A DNA stretch of 64,000 nucleotides from Bradyrhizobium sp. CCGUVB4N (GCF_024199945.1 NZ_JANADP010000001.1:3286001-3350000), one strand, 5' to 3'; shown: positions 16,432 through 27,031, counted from the first letter of the stretch. Numbers and translations are program-made. Notes: a model not told the origin generated them from the sequence alone.

Positions 16432-17447
16432 TGAAAGCAACCGTCCTCCATGGGCCCGGCGATGTCCGCTATGAAACCGTCGACGATCCCAGGATCATTC
16501 ACCCGACCGACGCCATCATCAAGCTGTCGGCCACCTGCATCTGCGGTTCCGACCTCTGGCCCTATCGCGGGCTACAGCCGAAGGAAGGCCCCGCTCATAT
16601 GGGGCACGAATATTGCGGCGTTGTGATCGAGGTCGGCAGCGCGGTGCGGACCATCAGGCCCGGCCAGTTCGTCGTCGGCTCGTTTTGCCTTTCGGACAAC
16701 ACCTGCCCGCATTGCAAATTCGGTTTCCAGTCGTCGTGTGAGCAGCGGGAGTTCATGTCGGGCGCGCAGGCTCCCTACGCGCGCGTTGCGCTCGCCGATG
16801 GCACGCTGGTTGCGACCAGCGAGATGCCGGGACGCGATCTCGTCCCGCATCTGCTCGCGACCTCCGACGTGCTCGGGACCGGCTGGTACGCGGCAGACGC
16901 TGCGAACGTAAAGCAAGGCTCGGTGGTCGCGGTGGTCGGCGACGGTGCTGTCGGCCTCATGGGTGTGCTTGCAGCGAAAGAGATGGGCGCGGAGCGCATC
17001 ATCGCCATGAGTCGCCACAAGACTCGGCAGGATCTGGCCCGGGAGTTCGGCGCCACCGATATCGTCGTCGAGCGTGGCGCCGAAGGCATCGCGCGCGTCA
17101 AGGAGCTGACCCGGGGCATCGGCGCCGACTCGGTGCTCGAATGCGTCGGTACGCAGGAAGCCATGTCACAGGCCATCGAGTGCACGCGTCCGGGCGGCAC
17201 GATCGGCTATGTGGGCGTTCCCCATGGCGTGACTTTCGATGGCCAGGCGCTATTCTTCGGGCAGCGGCGCATGCTCGGCGGTCCCGCTCCGGTGCGGCGG
17301 TTCCTGCCCGATCTCATGGAGCGGGTGCTCAATGGACGGATTCAGCCGGGCAAGGTGTTCGATCTCACGCTGCCGATCGATCAGGTCGCCGAAGGCTACA
17401 AGGCCATGGACGAGCGCCGCGCGATCAAGACGATGCTGACGGTGTGA
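16431..17447 (+). CDS. Zinc-dependent alcohol dehydrogenase
   Basis: A 338-residue medium-chain dehydrogenase. Catalytic zinc residues are in CICGSDLW (Cys) and MGHEYCGVV (His-Glu). A cysteine cluster CPHCKFGFQSSC supplies structural-zinc ligands. The Rossmann motif VAVVGDGAVGLMGVLAA binds NAD(P). The start at 16431 overlaps the cupin stop (TAATG), so an upstream in-frame start is rejected. As third gene of the LysR-linked operon it may oxidise or reduce an aldehyde/alcohol handled by the cupin. Confidence 0.88.
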   Translation: MKATVLHGPGDVRYETVDDPRIIHPTDAIIKLSATCICGSDLWPYRGLQPKEGPAHMGHEYCGVVIEVGSAVRTIRPGQFVVGSFCLSDNTCPHCKFGFQSSCEQREFMSGAQAPYARVALADGTLVATSEMPGRDLVPHLLATSDVLGTGWYAADAANVKQGSVVAVVGDGAVGLMGVLAAKEMGAERIIAMSRHKTRQDLAREFGATDIVVERGAEGIARVKELTRGIGADSVLECVGTQEAMSQAIECTRPGGTIGYVGVPHGVTFDGQALFFGQRRMLGGPAPVRRFLPDLMERVLNGRIQPGKVFDLTLPIDQVAEGYKAMDERRAIKTMLTV

Positions 17448-17477
17448 CGGCGGGGCAGGGCGCCCGAGCGACGAGAT

Positions 17478-18995
17478 TCAACCGGGCGGGATTTCGTCGA
17501 GCGGCCAGATGGGACGGCGGACTTTTCGGTAGGACAGCTTGCTGTGATCGTTGGTGGCAAGGCCGCCGCTGTCGGCCAGGATCACCTCCTTGGCCATAGG
17601 CCCGAAGGCAGCCCGGAAGTGGTGCGCAGACTTGACTGCGACGATCCGGAATTGAGCCGGTTCTGCTCCGAGAATTCGGAACATTTCCTGATCGTAGGTC
17701 TGCAGCGTGTTGGTCGAGATCGCGATCGAGATGCCGTTGACCTCGAGCAAGGCCGTGGGCCCGAGCGTCATGGGCTGACCGGCATTCATCGGCCCCTCGC
17801 AGACGAAGGCGCCGTCCGACAGGCCGGTCACCCGACCGGTGAGCGTGAGCGGAGGTCCGTAGCTGGCGGGATGCCGCTTGGCGCCGACCACGACATCCAG
17901 GCTGGCCCCAAGGCCCGCGGCATGGCAGCGCGCCGCGGCTTCGGGATCGCCGAGGACGCCGAACAGCACGCTTTGGATGTCGGCCTGCAGCAGAGCCTCC
18001 AGCAGGCGGACACCGTCGCCGTAGGCGCCCGAGCCCGGGTTGTCGCTGAAATCGCCGATCACCAGGGGACGGGTATCCGCGATGTCAGCTGCGGCTGCGG
18101 CGGCAAGCCTCATTGCGGTCGGCAAGTCCAGCGGTGTGACCGTGACCTCGGCGCGCCGGCGGATCATCTCGTCCTGGAGCGCAGTTGCGGCCTGCCGCGC
18201 GGCCGCTTCGGCGGCGTTGTGGGAGGCATCATAGGTGACCTGAACGCTGGGGCCGACCTCGGCAATATCAGCGCGGCTGAAGCCCGCGCAGACATCGACG
18301 GACAAAAGGCCGGGCGTTTGCGCCTGCATGTCCGCAGCGCGCACCAGCAGGTCGCTCATCACCCCGCCCTGGGTCCGCCCGTGATTGCATCCGTCGAGCA
18401 GAGGTCCCTGCAGGCGGAACACTTTCGGGCGGGTCGCGCCGTCCATCGCCGATTGCAGCAGTTCAGCGGCGCGAAACGCCGTCTCATATTGGTCGATGTG
18501 CGGGTAGGTGCGGTAGGGCAGCATGATGCTGGCCAGCCGGCCCATGCGTTCAGTGACGTTGGCATGCAGATCGAGCGTCACCGCAATCGGGATTTTTTCG
18601 CCGAGACGCTTGCGCAATCCTTCCAGCAGCGCCCCCTCGGCGTCGTCGTCGGTCTCGGTCACCATTGCGCCGTGCAATGCGAGCATGACGCCGTCGAACG
18701 GCCCCGTTTCGCAGGCATCAAAGACCAGGCGCTGCAATTCGGCCCAGCACTCGGCCGTCACCTTTCCGGATGGGGTGGCCGCGGCGGCGACCGGCTGCAC
18801 TAGGGTCCAGCCGTATCGTCTGGCTGCGGCCAGATGCGCGGCGATCTCCATCCTGGTGTCGGCCAGCGCGGCGGCGATCTCGGTATCACGCAGAAACAGC
18901 CGCTTGCGATAATCCTCGAGCGTCGTCGGAACGATCGAGAAAGTGTTGGTCTCGTGGGCGACCTGTGCCGAGAGAACGCGCCGCGTCTGACTCAT
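17478..18995 (-). CDS. MlrC-type M81 family metallopeptidase
   Basis: A 505-residue protein of the microcystinase C (MlrC) family. The N-terminus carries the HETNTFS motif (about residues 14-20), and DLHANVTERMG lies near residue 165; these include the zinc-binding His and Asp. Family members hydrolyse peptides or amides in addition to the algal toxin fragment that named them. The start MSQTRRV at 18995 follows an AAAAAGGGAAATTCC ribosome-binding region. It stands alone and is convergent with the dehydrogenase operon. Natural substrate unknown. Confidence 0.85.
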   Translation of the reverse strand: MSQTRRVLSAQVAHETNTFSIVPTTLEDYRKRLFLRDTEIAAALADTRMEIAAHLAAARRYGWTLVQPVAAAATPSGKVTAECWAELQRLVFDACETGPFDGVMLALHGAMVTETDDDAEGALLEGLRKRLGEKIPIAVTLDLHANVTERMGRLASIMLPYRTYPHIDQYETAFRAAELLQSAMDGATRPKVFRLQGPLLDGCNHGRTQGGVMSDLLVRAADMQAQTPGLLSVDVCAGFSRADIAEVGPSVQVTYDASHNAAEAAARQAATALQDEMIRRRAEVTVTPLDLPTAMRLAAAAAADIADTRPLVIGDFSDNPGSGAYGDGVRLLEALLQADIQSVLFGVLGDPEAAARCHAAGLGASLDVVVGAKRHPASYGPPLTLTGRVTGLSDGAFVCEGPMNAGQPMTLGPTALLEVNGISIAISTNTLQTYDQEMFRILGAEPAQFRIVAVKSAHHFRAAFGPMAKEVILADSGGLATNDHSKLSYRKVRRPIWPLDEIPPG

Positions 18996-19136
18996 GGAAT
19001 TTCCCTTTTTTGGTCTTGCTTCATCCAATCCGGCGAAAGCTCAGCCGCGTCGGCACACATCGATCTCCTGCCTGCCGCGATGCATCCTCGCCACGCCTTG
19101 CGTCATATGCAATAGGCTAGTGCAATAGGCTTGCCG

Positions 19137-19589
19137 CTATCGGTCGCGGCTCTGCAGGCTCCCGATCAGCCGCCCAACCAGCTCATCGATCTTGCCCAGC
19201 GCCGTTGGCGGATCGAGGAACTCGATATCGTCCACGTTCCAGTATTCGACGCGATGGGAAACCTCGGCAAAGCGACGCTCGATCATCGGGCGATGCTCGG
19301 CGTCCTTCAGCGCGACCACGAGCGTCGCCTCTGCGAAGTCGGCGACGGTGCAAAGTACCGGACCGCGCGCAGCGCCTCCCGGCGCGATGCCTTTGGCCTG
19401 CAAGGCGTTCAACGTGTAGGGCGACATCGGCCCCACGTTTTCAGGGAAAAGCTTGTCGGCGACGCCGCGCGAGAAGGCATGCCAACCCAGCCCTTCGCGC
19501 CCGGCCTGATGGTTGAACAGCTCTTCGGCGTAGCGGCTTCGATAGTAGTTGCCCGTGCAGAGAAACAGCACGCGATTGGTCTTGTTCAT
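19137..19589 (-). CDS. Low-molecular-weight phosphatase-family protein
   Basis: A 150-residue protein starting at MNKTNRVLFLCTGNYYRSR. LCTGNYYRSR is the CX5R(S) phosphate-binding loop of LMW protein-tyrosine phosphatases and arsenate-reductase-like proteins; DIEFLDPP near the C-terminus may supply the acid. An ATG 33 bases upstream (19622) is possible, but neither start has a clear ribosome-binding site. Function could be protein dephosphorylation; arsenate reduction is less likely because no ars genes are near. Confidence 0.75.
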   Translation of the reverse strand: MNKTNRVLFLCTGNYYRSRYAEELFNHQAGREGLGWHAFSRGVADKLFPENVGPMSPYTLNALQAKGIAPGGAARGPVLCTVADFAEATLVVALKDAEHRPMIERRFAEVSHRVEYWNVDDIEFLDPPTALGKIDELVGRLIGSLQSRDR

Positions 19590-19700
19590 CAAAGCCGTGA
19601 TTCCACCGACGATCTGCCCCATGCCAGTTGGCGGTCATGTGGTCCTGCAAGAACAAGTTAGCACGGCTCCGCGCCGAGTGACACGTGGCTCTTTGAGCCC

Positions 19701-20198
19701 TCAACAGCGCAGCCGCGTAACGACCTGTGGAAGCGACGCCAGCAGCAGCACGACGCAGACGCAAAGCAGCACAATGTCCTTGAACAGGAACTCGCCTGCC
19801 AGATTCCAGGCCATGGGGTCGGTCGAGATGCTCCATGTCACGACGCCCGGCGTGGTGAAAAAGAACGACCACGTGACGGCGAAAGTGACCACGCCCATCA
19901 ATGATCCCAGCGCCGAGAGGATCGGGCTGAAGGCACCGGCAACCAGCAAGGCCGCAATCACGAATTCGGTGACGCCGAGAAAGTAGGCTTCGCCCCGCAA
20001 TCCGAAGATCGATAGCCACGAGACAAACGGGCTGTTGCTGATGAATTGCGCGATGCCCTGGGCCGACTGCGGCGTGAATTTCTGCATACCGAACGACACG
20101 AAGATCACGACCATGACCCAGCGCAGGATCGCCAGCGGTCGATAGGAACCAGCCCCGTTTTCTGCGATGTGGAAGTTTGTTCTCACTAGTTCAGTCAT
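19701..20198 (-). CDS. DUF417 (YkgB/RclC-like) membrane protein
   Basis: A 165-residue membrane protein with four helices, including ILRWVMVVIFVSFGMQKF, FLGVTEFVIAALLVAGAF and FKDIVLLCVCVVLLLASL. The FGMQKFT and PLVSWLS-like segments (here FVSWLSIFGL) match the DUF417 family, whose E. coli member RclC is induced by reactive chlorine. Divergent from the ABM monooxygenase gene. Role in redox or chlorine stress is inferred from the family. Confidence 0.78.
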   Translation of the reverse strand: MTELVRTNFHIAENGAGSYRPLAILRWVMVVIFVSFGMQKFTPQSAQGIAQFISNSPFVSWLSIFGLRGEAYFLGVTEFVIAALLVAGAFSPILSALGSLMGVVTFAVTWSFFFTTPGVVTWSISTDPMAWNLAGEFLFKDIVLLCVCVVLLLASLPQVVTRLRC

Positions 20199-20408
20199 TT
20201 CACCGCCTTTGATGATGCATTCATTGCTGGCGTTACGGTCGCGCCTCCGCGCTCGTTACGCGCGCTGCGCGCGTTTCAGTTCACGATTGTGTGCGTGCAG
20301 CCCTAGCGAAAATGTCAGGGAGCGCGGGAATAATTGATCTCGAAACGTAATAATGGCCGTTTGCCCCCGAACTCTCTCCTGGGCTCGAATTCAATACGGA
20401 GAACGACA

Positions 20409-20726
20409 ATGCTTGGTGAGGTGATCGTGATCGGAGATCTCAAGCTGCGAGACGGCGCGTCGGGGGATGCGTACGATCGCCTCGGTGAGCGCATGTATGA
20501 GATCGTGAGCGGCCTTCCGGGATTTCAGTCCGTGAAATCATTCAAGGCGGATGACGGAGAGGAAATCACCGTGTTTCGCTTCGCCTCGGAACAGGCGCTC
20601 GAAGGCTGGCGGACCCATCCCGAACATATCGAAGCCATGAAGCGAGGTCATGCCGAATTCTACGCCAGTGGATTTTTGCAGATCTGCAAGGTCGTCCGCG
20701 AAGTCGGCCCGTTCGAGCACGGGTGA
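20409..20726 (+). CDS. Antibiotic-biosynthesis-monooxygenase (ABM) domain protein
   Basis: A 105-residue single ABM domain (ferredoxin-like fold). The motif FRFASEQALEGWRTHPEHIEAMKRG is typical, with the conserved W-x-x-H. The ATG at 20409 follows ATACGGAGAACGACA. Such proteins act as cofactor-free quinone monooxygenases or haem-degrading enzymes; this one cannot be assigned. No operon partner. Confidence 0.8.
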   Translation: MLGEVIVIGDLKLRDGASGDAYDRLGERMYEIVSGLPGFQSVKSFKADDGEEITVFRFASEQALEGWRTHPEHIEAMKRGHAEFYASGFLQICKVVREVGPFEHG

Positions 20727-20799
20727 TGCGGTCCGGCGGTGCCGGACGGTGTCTGCGGCAGGCGTGTTCAGTCGTCGCCTGAGGTTCGGGGGCACCCAT

Positions 20800-20945
20800 G
20801 ATGACATCATGCCGGTGTTTTGCCCGATGTGTCAAATTTATTTCGTAAAATCAGCAATCGTGCTGCGCGGGGCTTGCCGCGCCTACTGTGCATGGGGTTG
20901 TTTTCGCGTTTTTGGTTTGAGCGGCCTGCCCGGAGCCGGCAGACG
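20800..20945. repeat. AT-rich intergenic element, possible dispersed repeat
   Basis: Between the ABM gene and the convergent chemoreceptor. The stretch GTGTCAAATTTATTTCGTAA and, further on, CATGGGGTTGTTTTCGCGTT are unlike coding DNA here. The hairpin GCGCGG-GGCTTG-CCGCGC sits between them. It resembles intergenic sequence I associate with many Bradyrhizobium loci, but the copy number cannot be checked from one window. Confidence 0.35.
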
Positions 20946-20952
20946 CCCGCGA

Positions 20953-22683
20953 TCACCCGGCCTTGGCGATGCGGCTGTCCGAGCGCAGGTTCTGGAAGAA
21001 TTTTTCCACCTCGCGCGACAGCGTGTCCGCCGTCGCGGTCAGGCTGCTTGCCGCCGTCAGCACCGAGGTGGCTGCCGTGTCGGTCTCGCCGATGGCGTCG
21101 CGCAGCGAAGTGATGTTGGCGACCAGCGTCTCGTTGCCCTGGGCTGCCGATTGCGCGTTGGATGAGATCTCGCGCGTCGCCGCATCCTGTTGGCCGACGG
21201 CGCCGGCAATCGCCGATGTCACCTCGTTGATCTCGCGCACCGCGCCGCCGATCTCGCGGACGGCGTCGACCGCGTTACGGGTGGAGGACTGGATCATCGC
21301 GACGTTCTCGCTGATGTCGGCGGTCGCCTTCGCGGTCTGGCCGGCCAGTGCCTTCACTTCATGCGCGACGACGGCAAAGCCGCGGCCGGCATCGCCGGCG
21401 CGGGCGGCCTCGATGGTGGCGTTGAGCGCGAGCAGGTTGGTCTGCTCGGCGATCGTCTGGATCAGGGTCAGCACGCCGTCGATGCGCTGCGTGGCGGCTG
21501 CGAGGCTCTCGATCTCGGCGATCGATTTTTCGGTGCGCTGGCCGGTCTGCTCGACGGCGCTGGCGGACTGCCGCACCTGGCGGCCGATCTCTTCCACCGA
21601 CGCCGACAGTTCCTCGGCCGCACCCGCCACCGCGGTGACGTTGTTTGAAGCCTGCTCGGTGGCGCTGGCCGCCGTGCCGGCGCGGCTGTTGGCATCCGCG
21701 GTGACGCGGGTGATGGTCTGCGCAGTCTCGCGCATGACGGAGGCGTTGTCGCTCAGCCCGCGCATGATCGCGCCGATCGCCTCGCGGAACGCGTCGACCG
21801 ACTGCTCGATGTGGCGAGCGCGCTCTTCGCGTGCCGCGGAATCCCGCGAGACCTGCGAGGCGAGGTTGCGGTTGCGGCCCATCGCGTCCTGGAACACCTC
21901 GATGGCGCGGGCCAGCGCGCCGATCTCGTCGGCGCGGCCGGAGTGCGGCACCACGATGTTCTCGGCGCCGTCGGCAACCTGCTTGATGGTCGCGGTGATC
22001 GCGGCGAGTGGCCGCGCGATCGAGCGGGCGATGATGATGATGCCGATCACGACCAGCGCCAGCGCGACGCCGCCGAGGCAGGTCAGCACGAAGGACAGCG
22101 TGCGGTTGGTCTCGGTCTCGCGTGCGATCTGCCTGGCGCGCTCGGCATAGACCTTGGAGAGCGCCTCGAGATCCTTGTTCAGCGCGGAGCGCACGGCGCG
22201 GTTGGCGTCGTTGTCGCCCCATTCGCGGCCCGCGGCCGCATTGATCTCGACGCCGCGGCGCACGAGCTCCTTGCGGAAGTCGACGAACTGCTCGATGCGC
22301 TTCTTGAAGGTGGCGAACTGCTCGGAATCGTCGGCCTTGACGATGGTCTCCCAGCCTTTCACCACATTGAGGATCTGCTCGTTGAACTTGAGCAGGCCCT
22401 CGCCGTATTTCTTCACCACCGCCGGCTCGCTCGACATGTAGACGCCGCGCGACTCCATCACGACCGCATAGACCAGCGAGTTGACGCGCTCGACGTTCAG
22501 CGCCGCCGCATTGGCCGTCTCGATCGCACTGGTCAGCTCGGCACTGCGGCGGCTGTTGTAGTCGGACAGCATGGCGATCGCCGCGGTGAGCAGGGCGAAC
22601 AGCGCGAAGATCGCATAGAGCTTGGTCGCCAGCGAGAAGCGGCCGGCCAGGCCGGCGGCATTCCCAGATCGGTCTGATGTCAT
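20953..22683 (-). CDS. Methyl-accepting chemotaxis protein
   Basis: A 576-residue chemoreceptor. The start at 22683 (MTSDRSGN) is chosen so that the first membrane helix ([18 protein letters not shown]) is near the N-terminus; a start at 22743 would add 20 polar residues. Then comes a four-helix-like periplasmic sensor region of about 150 residues, a second helix ([20 protein letters not shown]), a HAMP domain, and the cytoplasmic signalling domain with the highly conserved hairpin [18 protein letters not shown]. The signal is unknown. No CheW-binding partner genes lie nearby. Confidence 0.92.
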   Translation of the reverse strand: MTSDRSGNAAGLAGRFSLATKLYAIFALFALLTAAIAMLSDYNSRRSAELTSAIETANAAALNVERVNSLVYAVVMESRGVYMSSEPAVVKKYGEGLLKFNEQILNVVKGWETIVKADDSEQFATFKKRIEQFVDFRKELVRRGVEINAAAGREWGDNDANRAVRSALNKDLEALSKVYAERARQIARETETNRTLSFVLTCLGGVALALVVIGIIIIARSIARPLAAITATIKQVADGAENIVVPHSGRADEIGALARAIEVFQDAMGRNRNLASQVSRDSAAREERARHIEQSVDAFREAIGAIMRGLSDNASVMRETAQTITRVTADANSRAGTAASATEQASNNVTAVAGAAEELSASVEEIGRQVRQSASAVEQTGQRTEKSIAEIESLAAATQRIDGVLTLIQTIAEQTNLLALNATIEAARAGDAGRGFAVVAHEVKALAGQTAKATADISENVAMIQSSTRNAVDAVREIGGAVREINEVTSAIAGAVGQQDAATREISSNAQSAAQGNETLVANITSLRDAIGETDTAATSVLTAASSLTATADTLSREVEKFFQNLRSDSRIAKAG

Positions 22684-22903
22684 GGTGCAGGAGTCCGAAT
22701 GGCCGGGAGTGGCCGGACGCGCGGTCGTCAAAAAATGATGCAAAACTATGCAGAATGAAGATGGACGCGGCGTTAACGCGGCCCTGGGCCCCCTTCGCCC
22801 TTCGTCGAAGGAAAGGTAAGATATTTCAGCGTCTTGATCCGGGGGTATAGTCTTCGGATCGCCTTGGAGTCGGTCACTGGCCGATGAACCTGCGGAGCTG
22901 CCT

Positions 22904-24286
22904 TTGGTCTACCGCCATACGATCGACGCCACGACCTACACCTTCCCCGACCTGCGCGACCTCCTCGCCAAGGCGACGCCGCCGCGCTCCGGCGACCGGC
23001 TGGCCGGCATTGCCGCGGGGACCGCCGAGCAGATGATTGCCGCGCGGATGGCGCTGGCGGACGTTCCCTTAAGTCAATTCCTCAACGAGGCCGTCATCCC
23101 CTACGAGGCCGACGAGGTCACCCGCCTCGTCATCGACAGCCATGACGCCAGGGCGTTTGCCCCCGTGGCCTCGCTGACGGTCGGCGCCTTCCGCGACTGG
23201 CTGCTGTCTGACGCCGCCACGCCGGAGGTCCTGCGCAAGCTCGCGCCCGGCATCACGCCGGAGATGGCGGCCGCGGTCTCGAAACTGATGCGCAACCAGG
23301 ACCTGATCCTGGCGGCGCGGAAATGCGAGGTCGTTACCGCCTTCCGCAACACCATCGGCCTGAAGGGCCGGATGAGCACGCGGCTGCAGCCCAACCATCC
23401 CTTCGACGATGCCAGGGGGATCACCGCCTCGATCCTCGACGGGCTGCTGCTCGGGGCCGGCGATGCCTGCATCGGCATCAATCCGGCGAGCGACGATCCG
23501 GCCGTCATCGCGCAATTGCTGCGGCTCCTGGACGAGATCATCGCGCGGCTGAAGATCCCGACCCAAAGCTGCGTGCTGACCCATGTCACCACGACGCTTT
23601 CGCTGATCGGGCAGGGCGTGCCGGTCGACCTCGTCTTCCAGTCGGTCGCCGGCACCGAGGCCGCCAACCGCAGCTTCGGCATCGACCTCGCATTGCTGAA
23701 GGAGGCGCACGAGGCCGGGCTGTCGCAAAAGCGCGGCACAGTCGGCGAGAACGTGATGTATTTCGAGACCGGGCAGGGCTCGGCGCTGTCGGCCAATGCC
23801 CACCACGGCGTCGACCAGCAGACCTGCGAGGCGCGCGCCTATGCGGTCGCCCGTGCCTATGCGCCGTTGCTGGTCAACAGCGTGGTCGGCTTCATCGGCC
23901 CGGAATATCTCTATGACGGCAAGGAGATCATCCGGGCGGGACTGGAGGATCATTTCTGCGGCAAGCTGCTCGGCCTGCCGCTCGGCATCGACATCTGCTA
24001 CACCAACCATGCCGAGGCGGACCAGGACGACATGGACAACCTCCTGACGCTGCTCGCGGCTGCCGGCGTCACCTTCATCATGGGGGTGCCCGGCGCCGAC
24101 GACGTCATGCTGAACTACCAGTCCACCTCCTTCCACGATGCGCTCTATGTCCGCGATGTCTTCGGCGCGGCCCGTGCGCCCGAGTTCGACGACTGGCTGG
24201 TCCAGACCGGGATCGCGGGTCCCGACTTCCGGCTTGCCCGCGACGCAGGCCTGTTGCCCGATTTCGCCTCCCGGTTGATCGCATGA
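22904..24286 (+). CDS. eutB: Ethanolamine ammonia-lyase large subunit
   Basis: A 460-residue protein matching EutB, the TIM-barrel subunit of the adenosylcobalamin-dependent enzyme that converts ethanolamine to acetaldehyde and ammonia. Signatures include [46 protein letters not shown] and [13 protein letters not shown]. The start is TTG at 22904, with GGAG 7 bases upstream; no ATG or GTG fits as well. Its usual partner eutC does not follow directly: a cobalamin-type radical SAM gene lies between. No microcompartment or EutA reactivase genes are seen. No cobalamin riboswitch was recognised upstream. Confidence 0.93.
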   Translation: MVYRHTIDATTYTFPDLRDLLAKATPPRSGDRLAGIAAGTAEQMIAARMALADVPLSQFLNEAVIPYEADEVTRLVIDSHDARAFAPVASLTVGAFRDWLLSDAATPEVLRKLAPGITPEMAAAVSKLMRNQDLILAARKCEVVTAFRNTIGLKGRMSTRLQPNHPFDDARGITASILDGLLLGAGDACIGINPASDDPAVIAQLLRLLDEIIARLKIPTQSCVLTHVTTTLSLIGQGVPVDLVFQSVAGTEAANRSFGIDLALLKEAHEAGLSQKRGTVGENVMYFETGQGSALSANAHHGVDQQTCEARAYAVARAYAPLLVNSVVGFIGPEYLYDGKEIIRAGLEDHFCGKLLGLPLGIDICYTNHAEADQDDMDNLLTLLAAAGVTFIMGVPGADDVMLNYQSTSFHDALYVRDVFGAARAPEFDDWLVQTGIAGPDFRLARDAGLLPDFASRLIA

Positions 24287-24457
24287 CCAAAAATCGCGCG
24301 AAAAACTTCCATCTGCCGCCGTGAACCGGGGAAACCATTGGTGCGTCTCACGAATTAGTTCGATGCCACAATATTGAGGAATTCCGGTTGCAGCGTTACG
24401 CTATGTGTCTGGAGACCTCGTCAGTACCGTTCGTGGAACGTGGTTGGGGGAAGTTCG

Positions 24458-26044
24458 ATGCGCGCTGAAAGCAACGGAACGAGCCGGCATATTCTCTGCG
24501 TCTTCCCGCGTTACACCTCATCTTTCGGCACCTTCGAGCATTCCTATCCGCTGACCGACGGCGTCCGCGCTTTCATGCCGCCGCAGGGCCTGCTGCTGCT
24601 CGCGGCCTATCTGCCGAAGGAGTGGCAGGTCAAATTCGTCGACGAGAATCTTCGCCGCGCGACGAAGGAAGAGTTCGAATGGGCGGAGGCCGTCTTCGTC
24701 AGTGGCATGCACATCCAGCGCCAGCAGATGAACGACATCTGCCGCCGCGCCCATGAGTTCGACCTGCCGGTTGCGCTCGGCGGTCCGTCGGTCAGCGCGT
24801 GCCCGGATTATTACCCGTCGTTCGACTATCTCCATGTCGGCGAGCTCGGCGACGCCACCAATCAGCTGTTCGAGATTTTGGCGCGCGATACGTCGCGCCC
24901 CGAGAGCCAAGTCGTGCTGACGACCAAGGACCGCGTGCCGATGACGGAGTTTCCGATCCCGGCCTATGAGCTCGCCGATGTGAAACGCTATTTCCTCGGC
25001 AGCATCCAGTATTCCAGCGGCTGTCCCTATGAATGCGAGTTCTGCGACATCCCGGGCCTTTACGGTCGCAATCCGCGCATCAAGTCGCCTGAGCAGATCA
25101 TCGCCGAGCTCGATCGCTTGCGCGAATGCGGCATGACCGACACTGTCTACTTCGTCGATGACAATTTCATCGGCAACCGCAAGGCAGCGTTGGATCTCTT
25201 ACCGCACCTCATCGAATGGCAGAAGAAGACCGGTTACGTCGTGCGGCTTGCCTGCGAGGCGACGCTCAACATCGCCAAGCGTCCCGAGATCCTCAAGAAG
25301 ATGCGTGAGGCCTATTTCATCACCATCTTCTGCGGCATCGAGACGCCGGACCCCGACGCGCTGAAGGCGATGCACAAGGACCACAACATGATGGTCCCGA
25401 TCCTGGAGGGCGTGCGCACCATCAACTCCTACGGGATGGAGGTGGTGTCCGGCATCATCATGGGGCTCGACACCGACAAGCCGAACACGTCGGAGGCTCT
25501 GCTCGCCTTCGTCGAGGAGTCCCGGATTCCGTTGCTCACGATCAACCTGCTTCAGGCGCTGCCGAAGACGCCGCTATGGGACCGATTGGAGAAGGAAGGA
25601 CGACTGGTCGATGACGAGGGGCGCGATTCCAACGTCAACTTCCTGCTGCCTTATGACGATGTCGTCGCATCCTGGAAGCACGCCATGAGCGTCGCTTACG
25701 AGCCCGAGAAGGTCTATGCGCGCTTCCAGTATCAATGCGACGAGGTTTATCCCCATCGCCTCAAGATGCCGGTGCCGGACGAGATGAAGACCTGGCCGAA
25801 CATCAGGCGCGGGCTCGTCATGCTGCGCAATATCTTCTGGAAGGTCGGCGTGCTCGGCGACTACCGGCGGGTGTTCTGGAAGTTCGCGCTGGGGCGGATC
25901 CGCCGCGGTGACATCGAAGGCCTGATCGGCTGCACCTTGATCGCGCATCACCTCATCACCTTTGCGCGCGCGGCATCGAGCGGCAAGCAGAACGCGTCGA
26001 ACTATTCGATCCGGCTGCGCGAAGCGTCCGTTCCCGCCGAATGA
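24458..26044 (+). CDS. hpnP: Cobalamin-binding radical SAM protein, hopanoid C-2 methylase
   Basis: A 528-residue protein. Residues about 15-160 form a B12-binding domain ([20 protein letters not shown], then [15 protein letters not shown]). The radical SAM cluster is C189-x3-C193-x2-C196 in [20 protein letters not shown]. The C-terminal third (DUF4070-like) completes the HpnP architecture. HpnP methylates hopanoids at C-2, producing 2-methylhopanoids. The overall sequence matches rhizobial HpnP as I remember it. Start ATG 24458 with GGGGAAG upstream; an upstream in-frame start lies in the eutB-hpnP gap. The gene ends in an ATGA overlap with eutC. The 171-bp gap after eutB could hold its own promoter; only a weak EcfG-like match (GGAAA-N16-CGAA) was found. 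Confidence 0.85.
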   Translation: MRAESNGTSRHILCVFPRYTSSFGTFEHSYPLTDGVRAFMPPQGLLLLAAYLPKEWQVKFVDENLRRATKEEFEWAEAVFVSGMHIQRQQMNDICRRAHEFDLPVALGGPSVSACPDYYPSFDYLHVGELGDATNQLFEILARDTSRPESQVVLTTKDRVPMTEFPIPAYELADVKRYFLGSIQYSSGCPYECEFCDIPGLYGRNPRIKSPEQIIAELDRLRECGMTDTVYFVDDNFIGNRKAALDLLPHLIEWQKKTGYVVRLACEATLNIAKRPEILKKMREAYFITIFCGIETPDPDALKAMHKDHNMMVPILEGVRTINSYGMEVVSGIIMGLDTDKPNTSEALLAFVEESRIPLLTINLLQALPKTPLWDRLEKEGRLVDDEGRDSNVNFLLPYDDVVASWKHAMSVAYEPEKVYARFQYQCDEVYPHRLKMPVPDEMKTWPNIRRGLVMLRNIFWKVGVLGDYRRVFWKFALGRIRRGDIEGLIGCTLIAHHLITFARAASSGKQNASNYSIRLREASVPAE

Positions 26045-26826
26045 GCGACAAGCCCGTCCCGGCGCGCCCGACCGTCGACCTGCGATCGTTCACGCCCGCG
26101 CGCGTCGCGCTCGGGCGCAGTGGCGCGAGCCTGCCGACCAAACCGCTGCTCGACTTCACGCTGGCCCATGCCCGTGCCCGCGATGCCGTGCACGCCGCCT
26201 TCGACGCGCCGGGTCTGGTCGCCGGGGTGAGGGCGCTCGGCCTTGGTGTCACCGAGGTCACGAGCCGGGCGGCCGATCGCGGGGACTATCTGCGCCGGCC
26301 GGATCTCGGACGGCAGCTCGATGCCGGCTCCGCCGCGGCGCTGGCGGATGGCGCCATCGCGCCGTGCCAGCTTGCGATTGTCATCGGCGACGGACTGTCT
26401 GCGGCGGCGGTCCATGCCCATGCAGTCGCGCTGCTGCAAAGCCTGCTGCCGCTGCTCGGCGAAGGCGACGCTGTCGCGATCGGCCATGTCGTCGTCGCCT
26501 TAGGCGCGCGGGTTGCGCTCGGCGACGAGATCGGGGCCATTCTCGGGGCGCGCATGGTTTTGATGCTGATCGGCGAGCGGCCGGGCCTGTCCGCGCCCGA
26601 CAGCCTTGGTGCCTATCTGACCTTCGCGCCGAAGCCCGGACTGACCGATGCGGAGCGCAACTGCGTGTCGAACATCCACAAGGCTGGGTTGAGCCATCAT
26701 GAGGCCGCGCTCAAGATCGCCTGGCTGGTCCGCGAGGGACTGGCGCGGGAGGTCACGGGCGTGGCGCTCAAGGACGAGAGCGGGGACCGCGCGCCGCGTC
26801 GAATCGGCACGGCTTTGCCCGAATGA
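26041..26826 (+). CDS. eutC: Ethanolamine ammonia-lyase small subunit
   Basis: A 261-residue EutC, the cobalamin-binding small subunit of ethanolamine ammonia-lyase. Family features: [53 protein letters not shown] and [17 protein letters not shown]. It starts at the ATGA overlap with hpnP, so its translation is coupled to hpnP rather than eutB. It is slightly shorter than enteric EutC at the N-terminus, as in other rhizobial versions. Confidence 0.92.
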   Translation: MSDKPVPARPTVDLRSFTPARVALGRSGASLPTKPLLDFTLAHARARDAVHAAFDAPGLVAGVRALGLGVTEVTSRAADRGDYLRRPDLGRQLDAGSAAALADGAIAPCQLAIVIGDGLSAAAVHAHAVALLQSLLPLLGEGDAVAIGHVVVALGARVALGDEIGAILGARMVLMLIGERPGLSAPDSLGAYLTFAPKPGLTDAERNCVSNIHKAGLSHHEAALKIAWLVREGLAREVTGVALKDESGDRAPRRIGTALPE

Positions 26827-27031
26827 CGGGCAATTCGGCAAAATCGCCGCATCTTGATCGATTTGGAGACCCTTGGCGTGCTTGCGAGTCGGGCTCATCA
26901 CCTGCTAAACCGCTGCCGGCGATTTTCCGCGCATTTTCAACGGGCAAGCCTCCCATTGGTATGGCGTTTTCAAGCCGTTCGCGGGGCGCAATAAGCTCAC
27001 TGACCGAACCGATTTAGGAACTGGACAAGGC

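Noticed and set aside
22744..22903. Cobalamin riboswitch upstream of eutB
   Set aside because: Expected for a B12-dependent operon, but no B12-box or matching secondary structure was recognised in the leader.
24328..24352. EcfG-like promoter before hpnP (GGAAA-N16-CGAA)
   Set aside because: Too many mismatches in both boxes, although EcfG control of hpnP would be attractive given work on Rhodopseudomonas.
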